Positions 8,187-15,500 of a stretch of DNA of 64,000 nt are shown here, piece after piece. Under the pieces are notes generated by a model that had not been told where the DNA came from, searched no databases, and worked only from the letters and a program-made list of their open reading frames with translations. Origin of the DNA: CF-118 sp035934385 (GTDB lineage: Bacteria; Chloroflexota; Dormibacteria; Dormibacterales; Dormibacteraceae); assembly GCA_035934385.1 (NCBI GenBank), contig DASYXY010000015.1, forward strand, positions 1-64,000. Reading direction: 5' to 3'. The translations under genes were made by a program, and so were the position numbers. Each line of letters begins with the position of its first letter. Within the stretch, counting starts at the first letter, position 1.

Positions 8187-9365
8187 CTGAACCTGATCGA
8201 CCTCGTCATCGTCGGGGCCACGATCGTGGGCATAGCCAACGGCTTCAGCCGCGGCTTCTGGCTTTCCCTGGCCCAGTACGTCGGCCTGCTGATCGGCGTG
8301 GTGGTGGGCGCCGCCGCGGCGAAACCGCTGCTCGATGTCATCGGGATTGACAATCCCGTCGCCCGACCCCTCGGCGCTGTGCTCGTGCTGGTGATCGGGG
8401 GCAGCCTCGGATCCAGCATCGGCTTCGCGATCGGCCAGCCGATCCGGCACCGGATCCTGAAGGGCCGAGTCCACACGAGTACCGACTCCGTCGCGGGCGC
8501 CGTGCTGTCGGCGGTGGCGGTGCTGGTGATTTGCTGGTTCCTCGGCCTCAGCTTCTCGCGAGGGCCAAGCCCCGACCTCTCATACGCGCTGCAGCGCTCG
8601 ACGGTCCTTCACGTTCTCGACAGCGTGGCGCCGCGCCCACCGAGCTTCCTCGCGCGCGTGCAGGGAATCCTTGCGGGCGCGTCGTTCCCGTCAGCTTTCG
8701 ACACCCTCGATCCAGCGCTGCCGGGTGCGCTGCCCATTCCTACCGACGTCAACACGCCCGAGGTGCAGACGGCAGCCGGGGTCACGGTGAAAGTGATCGG
8801 CACCGGCTGCGGCGGACTGGTCACGGGTAGCGGATTCCCGATCGGCGGAGGCCTCATCATCACCAACGCCCACGTCGTTTCTGGAACGACGGATCACCGC
8901 ATCGAGACAGCGGACGGCACCGTCCTTCCGGCCGCAGTTGTCTTCTTCGACCCCGAGGTGGACGTTGCGATCCTGCGCGTCCCCGGCTACGCCGGGCCGG
9001 CTCTCACCTTCGCGCCCGCTGGCCGTGGAACCGAAGGCGCCGTAATCGGCTACCCAGGCGGCGGACCCGAGAGGGTCGAACCGGCGGTGGTCGACGGGTC
9101 GATCCCTGCCGAGGGTCGCGACATCTACAACGCGAACCAGGTGAGGCGGCAGATTTACGTCCTTCAGTCACACGTGCGGCCGGGCAACTCAGGCGGCCCA
9201 CTAGTGGACAAGCAGGGCCGTGTTCTCGGCATGGTGTTCGCCACGTCGGCCAGCCAGCCGGACCAGGCTTACGCGCTGACCGGCGACCAACTGCAGTCCG
9301 ACATCAACCAGGGGAAGGCGAGCAGGACGGACGTCAACACGCTCAACTACAGCTGCGCCGCGTAG
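8187..9365 (+). CDS. MarP-like membrane serine protease (CvpA membrane domain + trypsin-like domain), probable CTG start
   Basis: The N-terminal 130 or so residues form a four-helix CvpA-type membrane domain, and the C-terminus a trypsin-like protease domain outside the membrane. The catalytic triad is His229 (TNAHVV), Asp259 (EVDVAIL) and Ser335 (PGNSGGP), numbered from the CTG at 8187. Cys208 and a C-terminal Cys390 match the regulatory disulfide of mycobacterial MarP, a protease that protects against acid and oxidative stress. A GTG at 8226 exists but would remove the conserved first helix beginning NLIDLVIV; upstream of it only CTG at 8187 or 8193 is available before an in-frame stop at 8169. 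A TAATCT -10-like element lies 12 nt before the CTG. Confidence 0.85.
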   Translation: MNLIDLVIVGATIVGIANGFSRGFWLSLAQYVGLLIGVVVGAAAAKPLLDVIGIDNPVARPLGAVLVLVIGGSLGSSIGFAIGQPIRHRILKGRVHTSTDSVAGAVLSAVAVLVICWFLGLSFSRGPSPDLSYALQRSTVLHVLDSVAPRPPSFLARVQGILAGASFPSAFDTLDPALPGALPIPTDVNTPEVQTAAGVTVKVIGTGCGGLVTGSGFPIGGGLIITNAHVVSGTTDHRIETADGTVLPAAVVFFDPEVDVAILRVPGYAGPALTFAPAGRGTEGAVIGYPGGGPERVEPAVVDGSIPAEGRDIYNANQVRRQIYVLQSHVRPGNSGGPLVDKQGRVLGMVFATSASQPDQAYALTGDQLQSDINQGKASRTDVNTLNYSCAA

Positions 9366-9367
9366 AT

Positions 9368-9396
9368 ATGAGAGGAAACCCGAGGTTTCCTCTCAT
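9368..9396 (+). terminator. Perfect 13-bp hairpin after the MarP-like gene
   Basis: ATGAGAGGAAACC and its exact complement flank a CGA loop, starting 2 nt after the protease stop codon. No T-tract follows, so it may be a 3'-end stabiliser or a non-canonical terminator. Confidence 0.6.
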
Positions 9397-9501
9397 CGAC
9401 CGGGCGGCGTAGCCGCCGGGTCTGCTCTCCTTCCGTGCCAGGTTTGGATTGATCTATTGGATTGCGCCCCGCGACGCTTGAATGCGCTAGGAACAAAGTC
9501 A

Positions 9502-9522
9502 TGGCCGGGCGGAGCCCGGCCA
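9502..9522. terminator. GC hairpin between convergent genes (9-bp stem, GGA loop)
   Basis: TGGCCGGGC and GCCCGGCCA pair around a GGA loop. It lies downstream of the leftward Trm112-like gene and of the rightward protease gene, and could end either transcript. The remainder of 9397-9541 contains a smaller GGCGGC/GCCGCC stem around 9402-9416 and no gene. Confidence 0.45.
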
Positions 9523-9541
9523 ACCCTGCGGCGCTAGAGAA

Positions 9542-9721
9542 CTACGTCTCTTTTTCTTCGGCCTCGGGCTGCGCTTCCTCGATCAGCATCACCGGGATCC
9601 CGTCGACGATCGGATAGAAGACTTTGCAGTTCGGGCAGTGAAGCTTGTCAGGTTCGCGGTACTCGATCTTGGTGTGGCACTTGGGGCAGGCCAGGATCTC
9701 GAGCAGCTCCTCGGATATCAC
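9542..9721 (-). CDS. Trm112-like zinc-ribbon protein
   Basis: A 59-residue reading frame on the minus strand from a GTG at 9721 to TAG at 9542. It matches the small bacterial Trm112/YcaR family: an N-terminal ISEELLEILACPKC, a second Cys pair in HCPNC, and the family tail YPIVDGIPVML, followed by an acidic end. Four Cys (two CxxC pairs) should bind zinc. Eukaryotic and archaeal Trm112 activates methyltransferases; bacterial single-domain versions are often found near envelope or transfer genes and their partner is usually unknown. It is surrounded by the rightward protease and the DUF5671-DUF1684 gene, so it stands alone. Confidence 0.85.
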   Translation of the reverse strand: MISEELLEILACPKCHTKIEYREPDKLHCPNCKVFYPIVDGIPVMLIEEAQPEAEEKET

Positions 9722-9770
9722 GCAGGCATCTTAAGCGCCAACTGAAGAGCACATCACTAGACTGGCGCCC

Positions 9771-12014
9771 GTGATCCTGCGCCGGCTCTACATCTACCTG
9801 GTCAGCGCCGCGTCGCTGGTCGTGGTCGCGTTCGGCATTTCGGGCCTTGGGGACACGTATGTCCTCTACTTCCTGAACGACCCCGGATGGCAGGACAGCC
9901 GAACGGCCATCGCGGGCTACGGCGCGGCCATCATCGTCGGCCTACCGGTCTGGGCGATTCACATCTGGATCGGGCGCCGGTTTGCAATGCGCGATCCCGC
10001 TGAGCGCGCATCCGCGATCCGCCACCTCTACGTCTACTGGGCCTGCTTCGTTTTCGCGCTGTTCTTCACGATCAACCTGGGCAACGGCCTCGCTTCTGCA
10101 TTGCATCAGTCGCTCGATCCTTTTGTGGGCCCGCAGCCCCCTGGTTTCGGAAAGGGGCCGCTCATCGACACCACGTCCGTGCCCACTGCGCAGTCGACGT
10201 GGAACGCGCTCGTCCTGCTGGTGATCTGGCTCCTGCACTACCGGATGGCCGCGCGCGACCGTGCGGCGGTCGGCGAGCAAGGGGCGTCGGCGACGCTGCG
10301 GCGCTGGTACATGTACGCGGCGCTCTTCATCGGCTTTGTGCTGATGCTGTACAGCGGGGCCGAGGTACTGAAGCTGCTATGGGCGAAGGTGCTCGGCAGC
10401 AACCTCTACCAGTACGACAGCCTGTCCGTGCCCGTCTCCACCCTGGTGACCGGATTCATCCTCTGGTCCTTCCACGCTCGCGTCGTGGCGACCCGCTATC
10501 TCGAGGACGACCGCAAGTCGACGCTGCGAGCAGTCGAGGGATTCCTGGCGGTTGGCGTCAGCATCACCCTCGCGCTGTACGGCGGCAGCCAGATCCTTTA
10601 TTACAGCCTCGCGCGTCTCATCGGGGTCGACAACCCGGGCGGCCTCGGCAACGACATACTGGCCGGGCTCGCTGATCCGGGCTCGAGGCTCATCGTATTC
10701 GTGCCCGCATGGTTGCTCGTGCGCACCCGGCTGTCACGCGATGCTTCCAGCGGCGAGGCCAGGCGCCAGGCCGCGATCCGCCGGCTCTACGTCAACCTCG
10801 CATCGCTCGTGTCCCTGGCCGCGATGGCTTTCGGCGCCGGGCAGGTCTTGTGGACACTCGCCGAGCAGTTCGAGGCGCCAATGATCGGCGTCAGCCCCTT
10901 CGACTGGAAGAACCCACTGAGCATCGGCGTCACGCTGTTTGCCGTCGGCGGCGCCGTGTGGCTGGCGCACTGGCGTCAGGCCCCCGCCGCGGAAGAGCGC
11001 CAGTCCGTCAGCCGCCGGCTCTACCTGTGGGCCGCGCTGCTCGGCAGCGTGCTGGCCGGACTCGGTTTTGCTGTCGCGCTCGTCTACTCGGTGCTGCAGC
11101 AGCTCTTGCAGCAGAACCCGCGCCTCAACGACGTGAACAACCTCGACTTCGGCCACTACCTGGCCGCGCTGTTCGTGGCGCTAGTCGTCGGCCTTTACCA
11201 CTGGCGCGTCATGCGTGCCGACACCCGGGCACGGCCACCATCTCCCGCGTTGGGACCGGCGGAGCCCGCCGCCGAACCGGCCACGCCGCCGTGGGCCGCC
11301 ACCGCGCAGCTGTCGGCGCCAGACCCCGCGTCCGTGCTCACGACAGCCATCACGGCGTCAACCGTGCAGGACGTGATCGACCTCGCCGACTGGCGCCGCC
11401 GCGTCGGCGACCTGTATCGCTCGAAGAGTGACGATGGCATCGCAGAGTTCAGGCGCAAGCGGGATGACCTTTTCAAAACACATCCGCAGTCGCCGATCGA
11501 AGCTGACGAGCGATCGCACTTCACCGGCCTCGAGTACTTCGCACCGGACCCAGCTTTCCGTGTATCGGCGCGCATCGAGCCTGGCGACGGTGACGAGCTC
11601 GTCATCGACACAGGCGGCGAGGACGGGGCGATCAAGTACCGCCGCGTGGGCAAGCTCGTGTTCAAGCTCGCGGACCAGGAATGCTCGCTCACCGTGCTGA
11701 GCCTCGTCCAGTACGCCGGCGGCCTTTTCGTGCCCTTCAAGGACGCCACCTCCGGGCACGAGACCTACGGAGGCGGACGCTATCTGTTTGACACAGCGAA
11801 GGACACCGACGGGTTGGTGGTGGAGCTGGTGCCGGGATCGACGGAGCTGACCATCGACTTCAACTACGCGTACAACCCGTCGTGCGTCTACAGCCCACGA
11901 TGGGCGTGCCCGCTTGCGCCTCCGGAAAACACGTTGAAGGTCGCGGTACGCGCGGGCGAGCGCATGTACGAACACCCGCCGGCCCCCGAGATGGGATCGG
12001 GAGGTCCGGTCTAG
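9771..12014 (+). CDS. Multi-pass membrane protein with repeated DUF5671 units fused to a C-terminal DUF1684-like domain
   Basis: A 747-residue protein. The first ~500 residues contain about 14-16 membrane helices in a repeated unit; each repeat starts with an RRLY-type motif (LRRLYIYLVSAASL near residue 3, IRHLYVYWA near 83, LRRWYMYAA near 178, IRRLYVNLASLVSL near 338, SRRLYLWAALLGS near 418), as in DUF5671. A Pro/Ala-rich linker leads to a soluble domain (about 530-747) with DUF1684 features: an initial DWRRRVGDLY, YGGGRYL, DFNYAYNPSC and CPLAPPEN...AGE. The function of neither domain is known. Fusion of the two implies that the DUF1684 part acts at the membrane. Flanked by hairpins on the 3' side. 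Confidence 0.75.
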   Translation: MILRRLYIYLVSAASLVVVAFGISGLGDTYVLYFLNDPGWQDSRTAIAGYGAAIIVGLPVWAIHIWIGRRFAMRDPAERASAIRHLYVYWACFVFALFFTINLGNGLASALHQSLDPFVGPQPPGFGKGPLIDTTSVPTAQSTWNALVLLVIWLLHYRMAARDRAAVGEQGASATLRRWYMYAALFIGFVLMLYSGAEVLKLLWAKVLGSNLYQYDSLSVPVSTLVTGFILWSFHARVVATRYLEDDRKSTLRAVEGFLAVGVSITLALYGGSQILYYSLARLIGVDNPGGLGNDILAGLADPGSRLIVFVPAWLLVRTRLSRDASSGEARRQAAIRRLYVNLASLVSLAAMAFGAGQVLWTLAEQFEAPMIGVSPFDWKNPLSIGVTLFAVGGAVWLAHWRQAPAAEERQSVSRRLYLWAALLGSVLAGLGFAVALVYSVLQQLLQQNPRLNDVNNLDFGHYLAALFVALVVGLYHWRVMRADTRARPPSPALGPAEPAAEPATPPWAATAQLSAPDPASVLTTAITASTVQDVIDLADWRRRVGDLYRSKSDDGIAEFRRKRDDLFKTHPQSPIEADERSHFTGLEYFAPDPAFRVSARIEPGDGDELVIDTGGEDGAIKYRRVGKLVFKLADQECSLTVLSLVQYAGGLFVPFKDATSGHETYGGGRYLFDTAKDTDGLVVELVPGSTELTIDFNYAYNPSCVYSPRWACPLAPPENTLKVAVRAGERMYEHPPAPEMGSGGPV

Positions 12015-12024
12015 ACCCGAAGGC

Positions 12025-12052
12025 GCGGGTGAGGGCGCAAGCCCTCCCCCGC
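12025..12052 (+). terminator. Hairpin with GCAA tetraloop after the DUF5671-DUF1684 gene
   Basis: GCGGG-T-GAGGGC pairs with GCCCTC-C-CCCGC around a GCAA (GNRA) loop, with one mismatch. It starts 10 nt after the stop codon. There is no clear T-tract. Confidence 0.5.
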
Positions 12053-12113
12053 GGTACCCCCTCCCGCCAACACGCGGCGCCTGGAGTGCGTACGTAGTGG
12101 CACGCCAGGTGAC

Positions 12114-12132
12114 GGCCGGAATAAATCCGGCC
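12114..12132. terminator. Hairpin between convergent genes
   Basis: GGCCGGA and TCCGGCC pair around ATAAA, 23 bp from the stop of the leftward LLM oxidoreductase. It probably serves that gene, or both. Confidence 0.45.
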
Positions 12133-12154
12133 TAGGGCTCCACTGGCGTCTCTT

Positions 12155-13120
12155 CTAAAAGGCCTTCGCGGGCTTGGAGCCCATGAGCTTGATGAGCTCG
12201 CCGGCCCGCGCGATGGCTTCGGGCGTCGGCAGCGTCGGGTTGTTGAACGTGAAGCCTCCGAACCCGGCCTCGACGTAGTGCTGCAGGTATTCGGCGCCCT
12301 GCTCCGGAGTGACAGCCCGGAACGAAGCACGGCGCCGCTCGGGGATGTGCTCCAGCAGCGCCTTGCCTTCGCGCTCGCTCTCGACGATGAGAACGCCGGC
12401 CCCAACCGTCAGCAGCACCTGCGACGGGTCGCGGCCGACGGCCGCGCAATGCTCCTCGAATACCCGCTTCTTGCGCTTGAGGTCTTCGAGGTCGCCACCG
12501 AACCAGTGGCCGATGTCGCCGTGCCTGGCCAGAATGCGCAGCGTCTTCTTTTCGCCGCCACCGCCGATCAGGATCTTCGGGCCTCCAGGCTGGATCGGTC
12601 GCGGCGAGTTGAGCGCGTTCTCGATGCGGTAGTGCTTGCCTTGAAACGACGCTCGCTCCTCGGTGAACATCAGCTTCGCGATCGTCACCGCCTCATCCAG
12701 CCGCTCCATGCGCTCAGCGATCGGCGGGAACTCGATGCCATATCCGCGACTCTCCGATTCGTTCCACGCAGCACCAATACCCAGGAGGGCGCGCCCATTC
12801 GAGAGAACGTCCAGCGTCGTGACCTCCTTGGCCAGGACCGCGGGATTGCGATAGATCACGCCGGTCACGAGCGTCGACAGCTTGACCTTCGAGGTCTCGC
12901 GCGCGATGGCCGCAAGCGTCGTGTACGCCTCGAGCATCGGGGCTGTCTCCGGGCCGACCCCGCCGATCTGATAGAAGTGGTCCATCACCGTGACCAGGTC
13001 GAAGCCGGCGGCCTCCGCGGCTTTCGCCTGCTCGATCACGCGATCGAAAAGCGCCGGACCCGTGGCGTCCGCGAAGGTGTAGTTGGGCATGTGGTATCCG
13101 AACAGCAAGCTCATACCCAT
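12155..13120 (-). CDS. LLM-class F420-dependent oxidoreductase
   Basis: A luciferase-like TIM-barrel oxidoreductase of 321 residues, the usual length for the F420-dependent subgroup. Features are the N-terminal MPNYTF strand, AEAAGFDLVTVMDHF near residues 35-50, the conserved turn VTTLDVLSNGRALLGIGAAWNE (about 98-120) that defines LLM enzymes, and GGPKILIGGGG near 183. Such proteins transfer hydride between F420H2 (sometimes FMNH2) and diverse substrates; the substrate cannot be predicted here. An ATG at 13120 gives the start (Met-Gly-Met; the second Met is also possible). It is divergent from the LysR gene, with a 63-bp shared upstream region. Confidence 0.88.
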   Translation of the reverse strand: MGMSLLFGYHMPNYTFADATGPALFDRVIEQAKAAEAAGFDLVTVMDHFYQIGGVGPETAPMLEAYTTLAAIARETSKVKLSTLVTGVIYRNPAVLAKEVTTLDVLSNGRALLGIGAAWNESESRGYGIEFPPIAERMERLDEAVTIAKLMFTEERASFQGKHYRIENALNSPRPIQPGGPKILIGGGGEKKTLRILARHGDIGHWFGGDLEDLKRKKRVFEEHCAAVGRDPSQVLLTVGAGVLIVESEREGKALLEHIPERRRASFRAVTPEQGAEYLQHYVEAGFGGFTFNNPTLPTPEAIARAGELIKLMGSKPAKAF

Positions 13121-13163
13121 TGAAACTACGACGGTCGGGCAGGCCTTCCCCGCGTGCCATAGA

Positions 13164-13169
13164 TAGAAT
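13164..13169 (+). promoter_or_regulatory. Possible -10 element (TAGAAT) of the LysR gene
   Basis: TAGAAT lies 14 nt before the LysR ATG at 13184, in the divergent spacer with the LLM oxidoreductase gene. Confidence 0.35.
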
Positions 13170-13183
13170 CGCGCTCAAGCGCC

Positions 13184-14113
13184 ATGTCCATAGACGAAAC
13201 CTCTAGCAGCCGGCTCAGCGATCTGCAGCTGCCCCAGGTCGAGGGGTTTCTCGAGGTCGCCCGCCGGGGCAGCGTGAGCCGCGCTGCCGAGGCGCTGTTC
13301 ATCACCCAACCCACACTCACGGCTAGGCTGCACGGCCTGGAGCGCGAGCTCGGCGCGAAGCTGTTCCTGCGCACGCCGCGGGGAATGCGCCTCACCGACG
13401 CGGGTCGCGCGTGGGTGCCGTTCGCCGAGCGCGCCGTGCGCGCGCTTGTGGAGGGCCGCGACGCGCTCGAGCAGGTGAAGTCGGCCTCGGCCGGGCACCT
13501 CACGATCGGCAGCGCCCTCGCGGTGAGCACGTACATCCTGCCCGACCTGCTCGAGCGATTCGTCGCCGGCCATCCGCGGGTGGAGGTCTCCGTCCGCACG
13601 GGCCACTCGGAGGACGTGGTCGAGCTCGTTCTGCGCGATGAGGTGCAGCTCAGCCTCGCGCGGGCGATCAACCACCCCGACCTGGAGCTTCGCCCCTTCC
13701 ACCGCGAGGAGCTGGTGCTCGTTTGTGCGCCGGACCACCCGTTCGTCCGGCGCAGGTCGGTGACCCTGGCCGAGGTCACCAACGAGAAGCTGATCATGTT
13801 CGACCGCACGTCGAGCTACTACGAGATCACGCAGTCGGCGTTCGTCTCATCCGGCGTCAGGCTCCGCCGCTTCATGGAGATGGACTCGATCGAGGCCGCC
13901 AAGAAGATGGTCGAGCGCGGGCTGGGAGTGGCGTTGCTGCCTCGGACCTCGGTCGCACGCGAGGTCGATGCCAGGACGATGAGCCGGGTGCGGTTGCGCG
14001 GCGCGCCCCACATGTACAACCACATCGCTGCGTTCCGGCGGCGAGACGCAGGCAGGCCCGAAGGCGTGGTGGCTGCGTTCATGAGCCTGCTGGGCGCCAA
14101 GGACAGTCGGTAA
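13184..14113 (+). CDS. LysR-family transcriptional regulator
   Basis: A 309-residue LysR-type regulator. The winged-helix domain occupies about residues 12-72 (LPQVEGFLEVARRGSVSRAAEALFITQPTLTARL region), followed by a linker helix and a two-lobed LysR substrate-binding domain (about 98-300) that would sense a small-molecule inducer. It is divergent from the LLM oxidoreductase and upstream of the Cys-rich peptide and isocitrate lyase genes. LysR proteins usually control a divergent neighbour and themselves; the palindrome at 14151-14168 on its other side is a second candidate target. The inducer is unknown. Confidence 0.92.
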   Translation: MSIDETSSSRLSDLQLPQVEGFLEVARRGSVSRAAEALFITQPTLTARLHGLERELGAKLFLRTPRGMRLTDAGRAWVPFAERAVRALVEGRDALEQVKSASAGHLTIGSALAVSTYILPDLLERFVAGHPRVEVSVRTGHSEDVVELVLRDEVQLSLARAINHPDLELRPFHREELVLVCAPDHPFVRRRSVTLAEVTNEKLIMFDRTSSYYEITQSAFVSSGVRLRRFMEMDSIEAAKKMVERGLGVALLPRTSVAREVDARTMSRVRLRGAPHMYNHIAAFRRRDAGRPEGVVAAFMSLLGAKDSR

Positions 14114-14150
14114 GCAGCCACCACGCTATCGGCGGGTCCTATAGCAACGA

Positions 14151-14194
14151 TCAAATCAATTGATTTGACTGATGGCAGCCCCCACCAGTACTGT
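14151..14194 (+). promoter_or_regulatory. Promoter with overlapping 18-bp palindrome upstream of the Cys-rich peptide
   Basis: A perfect palindrome, TCAAATCAATTGATTTGA, lies at 14151-14168. It overlaps a -35-like TTGACT (14165-14170); 18 nt further on is a -10-like TACTGT (14189-14194), which ends 7 nt before the ATG at 14202. This arrangement predicts a leaderless transcript and repression by whatever binds the palindrome; the adjacent LysR protein is one candidate. Confidence 0.5.
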
Positions 14195-14201
14195 CCCCGG
14201 C

Positions 14202-14306
14202 ATGGACACGCAAGAGCAGAAGCCGGAGATCAAGGCCTCGGGTGAGCCGTCGGCTCACGAATGCGAGTGCCCGGATCCCTGCAACTGCGATCACGAGAAC
14301 GAGTAG
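14202..14306 (+). CDS. 34-residue Cys/His-rich acidic peptide
   Basis: A short frame from ATG 14202 to TAG 14306. The C-terminal half is packed with potential metal ligands: His, then CECPDPCNCDH, giving four Cys and two His within about 15 residues, on an acidic background (many Glu/Asp). The N-terminal half is hydrophilic and there is no signal sequence. It could be a small zinc- or copper-binding peptide or a metallothionein-like chelator; I do not recognise a family. No Shine-Dalgarno is visible, but a promoter positioned for leaderless transcription lies just upstream. Isocitrate lyase starts 44 bp downstream in the same direction. Confidence 0.45.
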   Translation: MDTQEQKPEIKASGEPSAHECECPDPCNCDHENE

Positions 14307-14350
14307 CACCCAACACCCCCACGTTCGGCAGTCTGAAGCTGGAGGTCTCG

Positions 14351-15478
14351 ATGGATCTTGTCGCTACGCCTCTCCTCCCGGAGGGCTACAGAGTCCCGGC
14401 ATCTAGAAACGAAGACCCCAGCAAGCGATTGCGGAGGCTCCTCGCGTCGAGGCCGTACGTGTTCGGGCCCGGCGTGTACGACCCGCTCGGCGCAGAGCTA
14501 GTCATGTATCACGGCTTCGACGCCGTGTACTTCAGCGGCTACTCGTTTGCGATCGGCCACCTCGGCACCACGGACATGGACCTGTACTCGTCGGTCGAGA
14601 TCGCTGACGGCGCGCGGCGGACTGTCGCGGCCCTGCGCAAGTTCCAGCTGACCATGGCCGTGGGCGACCCGGAAAAGGACACGCCGCCGGTGCACCTCGA
14701 GATTCCTCCCGTCGTGGTCGACATGGACGCCGGCTACGGCAACCTCTTCAACGTCCAGCGCACTACCGACCTGTACGTCAGGGCCGGCATCGCCGCCGCG
14801 CATATCGAGGACCAGGTCACGCCGAAGCGATGCGGTCACATCGCGGGCAAGGCCCTCATCCCGGCCGACGAGTTCGTGGGCAAGCTTCGCATGATGCGCG
14901 CGACGGCCGACGACCTCGGTCATCCGGACTTCGTGATCATCGCCCGCACCGACGGCGTGTCGGCCACGGAGGCGCCCGAGTCGAAGCGTGGCATCCAGCT
15001 GGCGATCGACCGCGGACTTCGCTATCTCGACAGCGGCGTGCCCGACCTGCTCTGGTGCGAGTTCCCGACCGCGGAGCGCGCGCCTGTGGAGCAGTTCTGC
15101 GCCGAGATCCGCAAGCGCTTCCCGAAGGCTCGCTTCGCGTTCAACTACTCGTCGTCGTTCAAGTGGTTCAACGAGAGGAACTCGATCACGTGGGACGACC
15201 TGGGTGAGCTTGGTGTCGGATTCATATTCATTACGCTGGCGCTGCAGCACGCGGCCGGACATGGGATGTCGCTGCTGCTCAACGACCTGAAGAAGCAGCA
15301 GGAAGAGGGCTACATGGCCCTGCAGCGCAAGGAGTGGGCGAACGGCGCCGACATCCCCACGCGCAGCCATCACCTTTTCAGCGGCGTTCCGTACCACCAG
15401 CACCTGGGTCACGTGTACGGCGCGTCGCGGTTGAGCGAAGACCTGGACGAGCATCTCGAGGTATCGAAAGTCGTCTAG
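14351..15478 (+). CDS. Isocitrate lyase (ICL/PEP mutase family)
   Basis: A TIM-barrel enzyme of 375 residues that cleaves isocitrate to succinate and glyoxylate in the glyoxylate shunt. The signature loop KRCGH (Lys159-His163, Cys161 as general acid, normally KKCGH) is present, with VVDMDAGYGN and IIARTDG carrying metal-binding acidic residues. It is shorter than the 430-residue enterobacterial enzyme and resembles the compact archaeal/actinobacterial-type lyases; methylisocitrate or another substrate of the superfamily remains possible. The ATG at 14351 has an excellent Shine-Dalgarno (GGAGGT at 14341-14346). A longer frame from 14261 overlaps the Cys-rich peptide and is unlikely. Malate synthase is not in the window. 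Confidence 0.8.
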   Translation: MDLVATPLLPEGYRVPASRNEDPSKRLRRLLASRPYVFGPGVYDPLGAELVMYHGFDAVYFSGYSFAIGHLGTTDMDLYSSVEIADGARRTVAALRKFQLTMAVGDPEKDTPPVHLEIPPVVVDMDAGYGNLFNVQRTTDLYVRAGIAAAHIEDQVTPKRCGHIAGKALIPADEFVGKLRMMRATADDLGHPDFVIIARTDGVSATEAPESKRGIQLAIDRGLRYLDSGVPDLLWCEFPTAERAPVEQFCAEIRKRFPKARFAFNYSSSFKWFNERNSITWDDLGELGVGFIFITLALQHAAGHGMSLLLNDLKKQQEEGYMALQRKEWANGADIPTRSHHLFSGVPYHQHLGHVYGASRLSEDLDEHLEVSKVV

Positions 15479-15500
15479 CTCGTAGCATTTCGCAGGCGCG

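Noticed and set aside
9400..9420. Possible hairpin GGCGGC...GCCGCC
   Set aside because: Short, GC-rich and expected by chance in such DNA; mentioned only within the neighbouring entry.
14261..14350. N-terminal extension of isocitrate lyase from 14261
   Set aside because: It overlaps the Cys-rich peptide in another frame, and the ATG at 14351 has a strong Shine-Dalgarno and the right N-terminal length.
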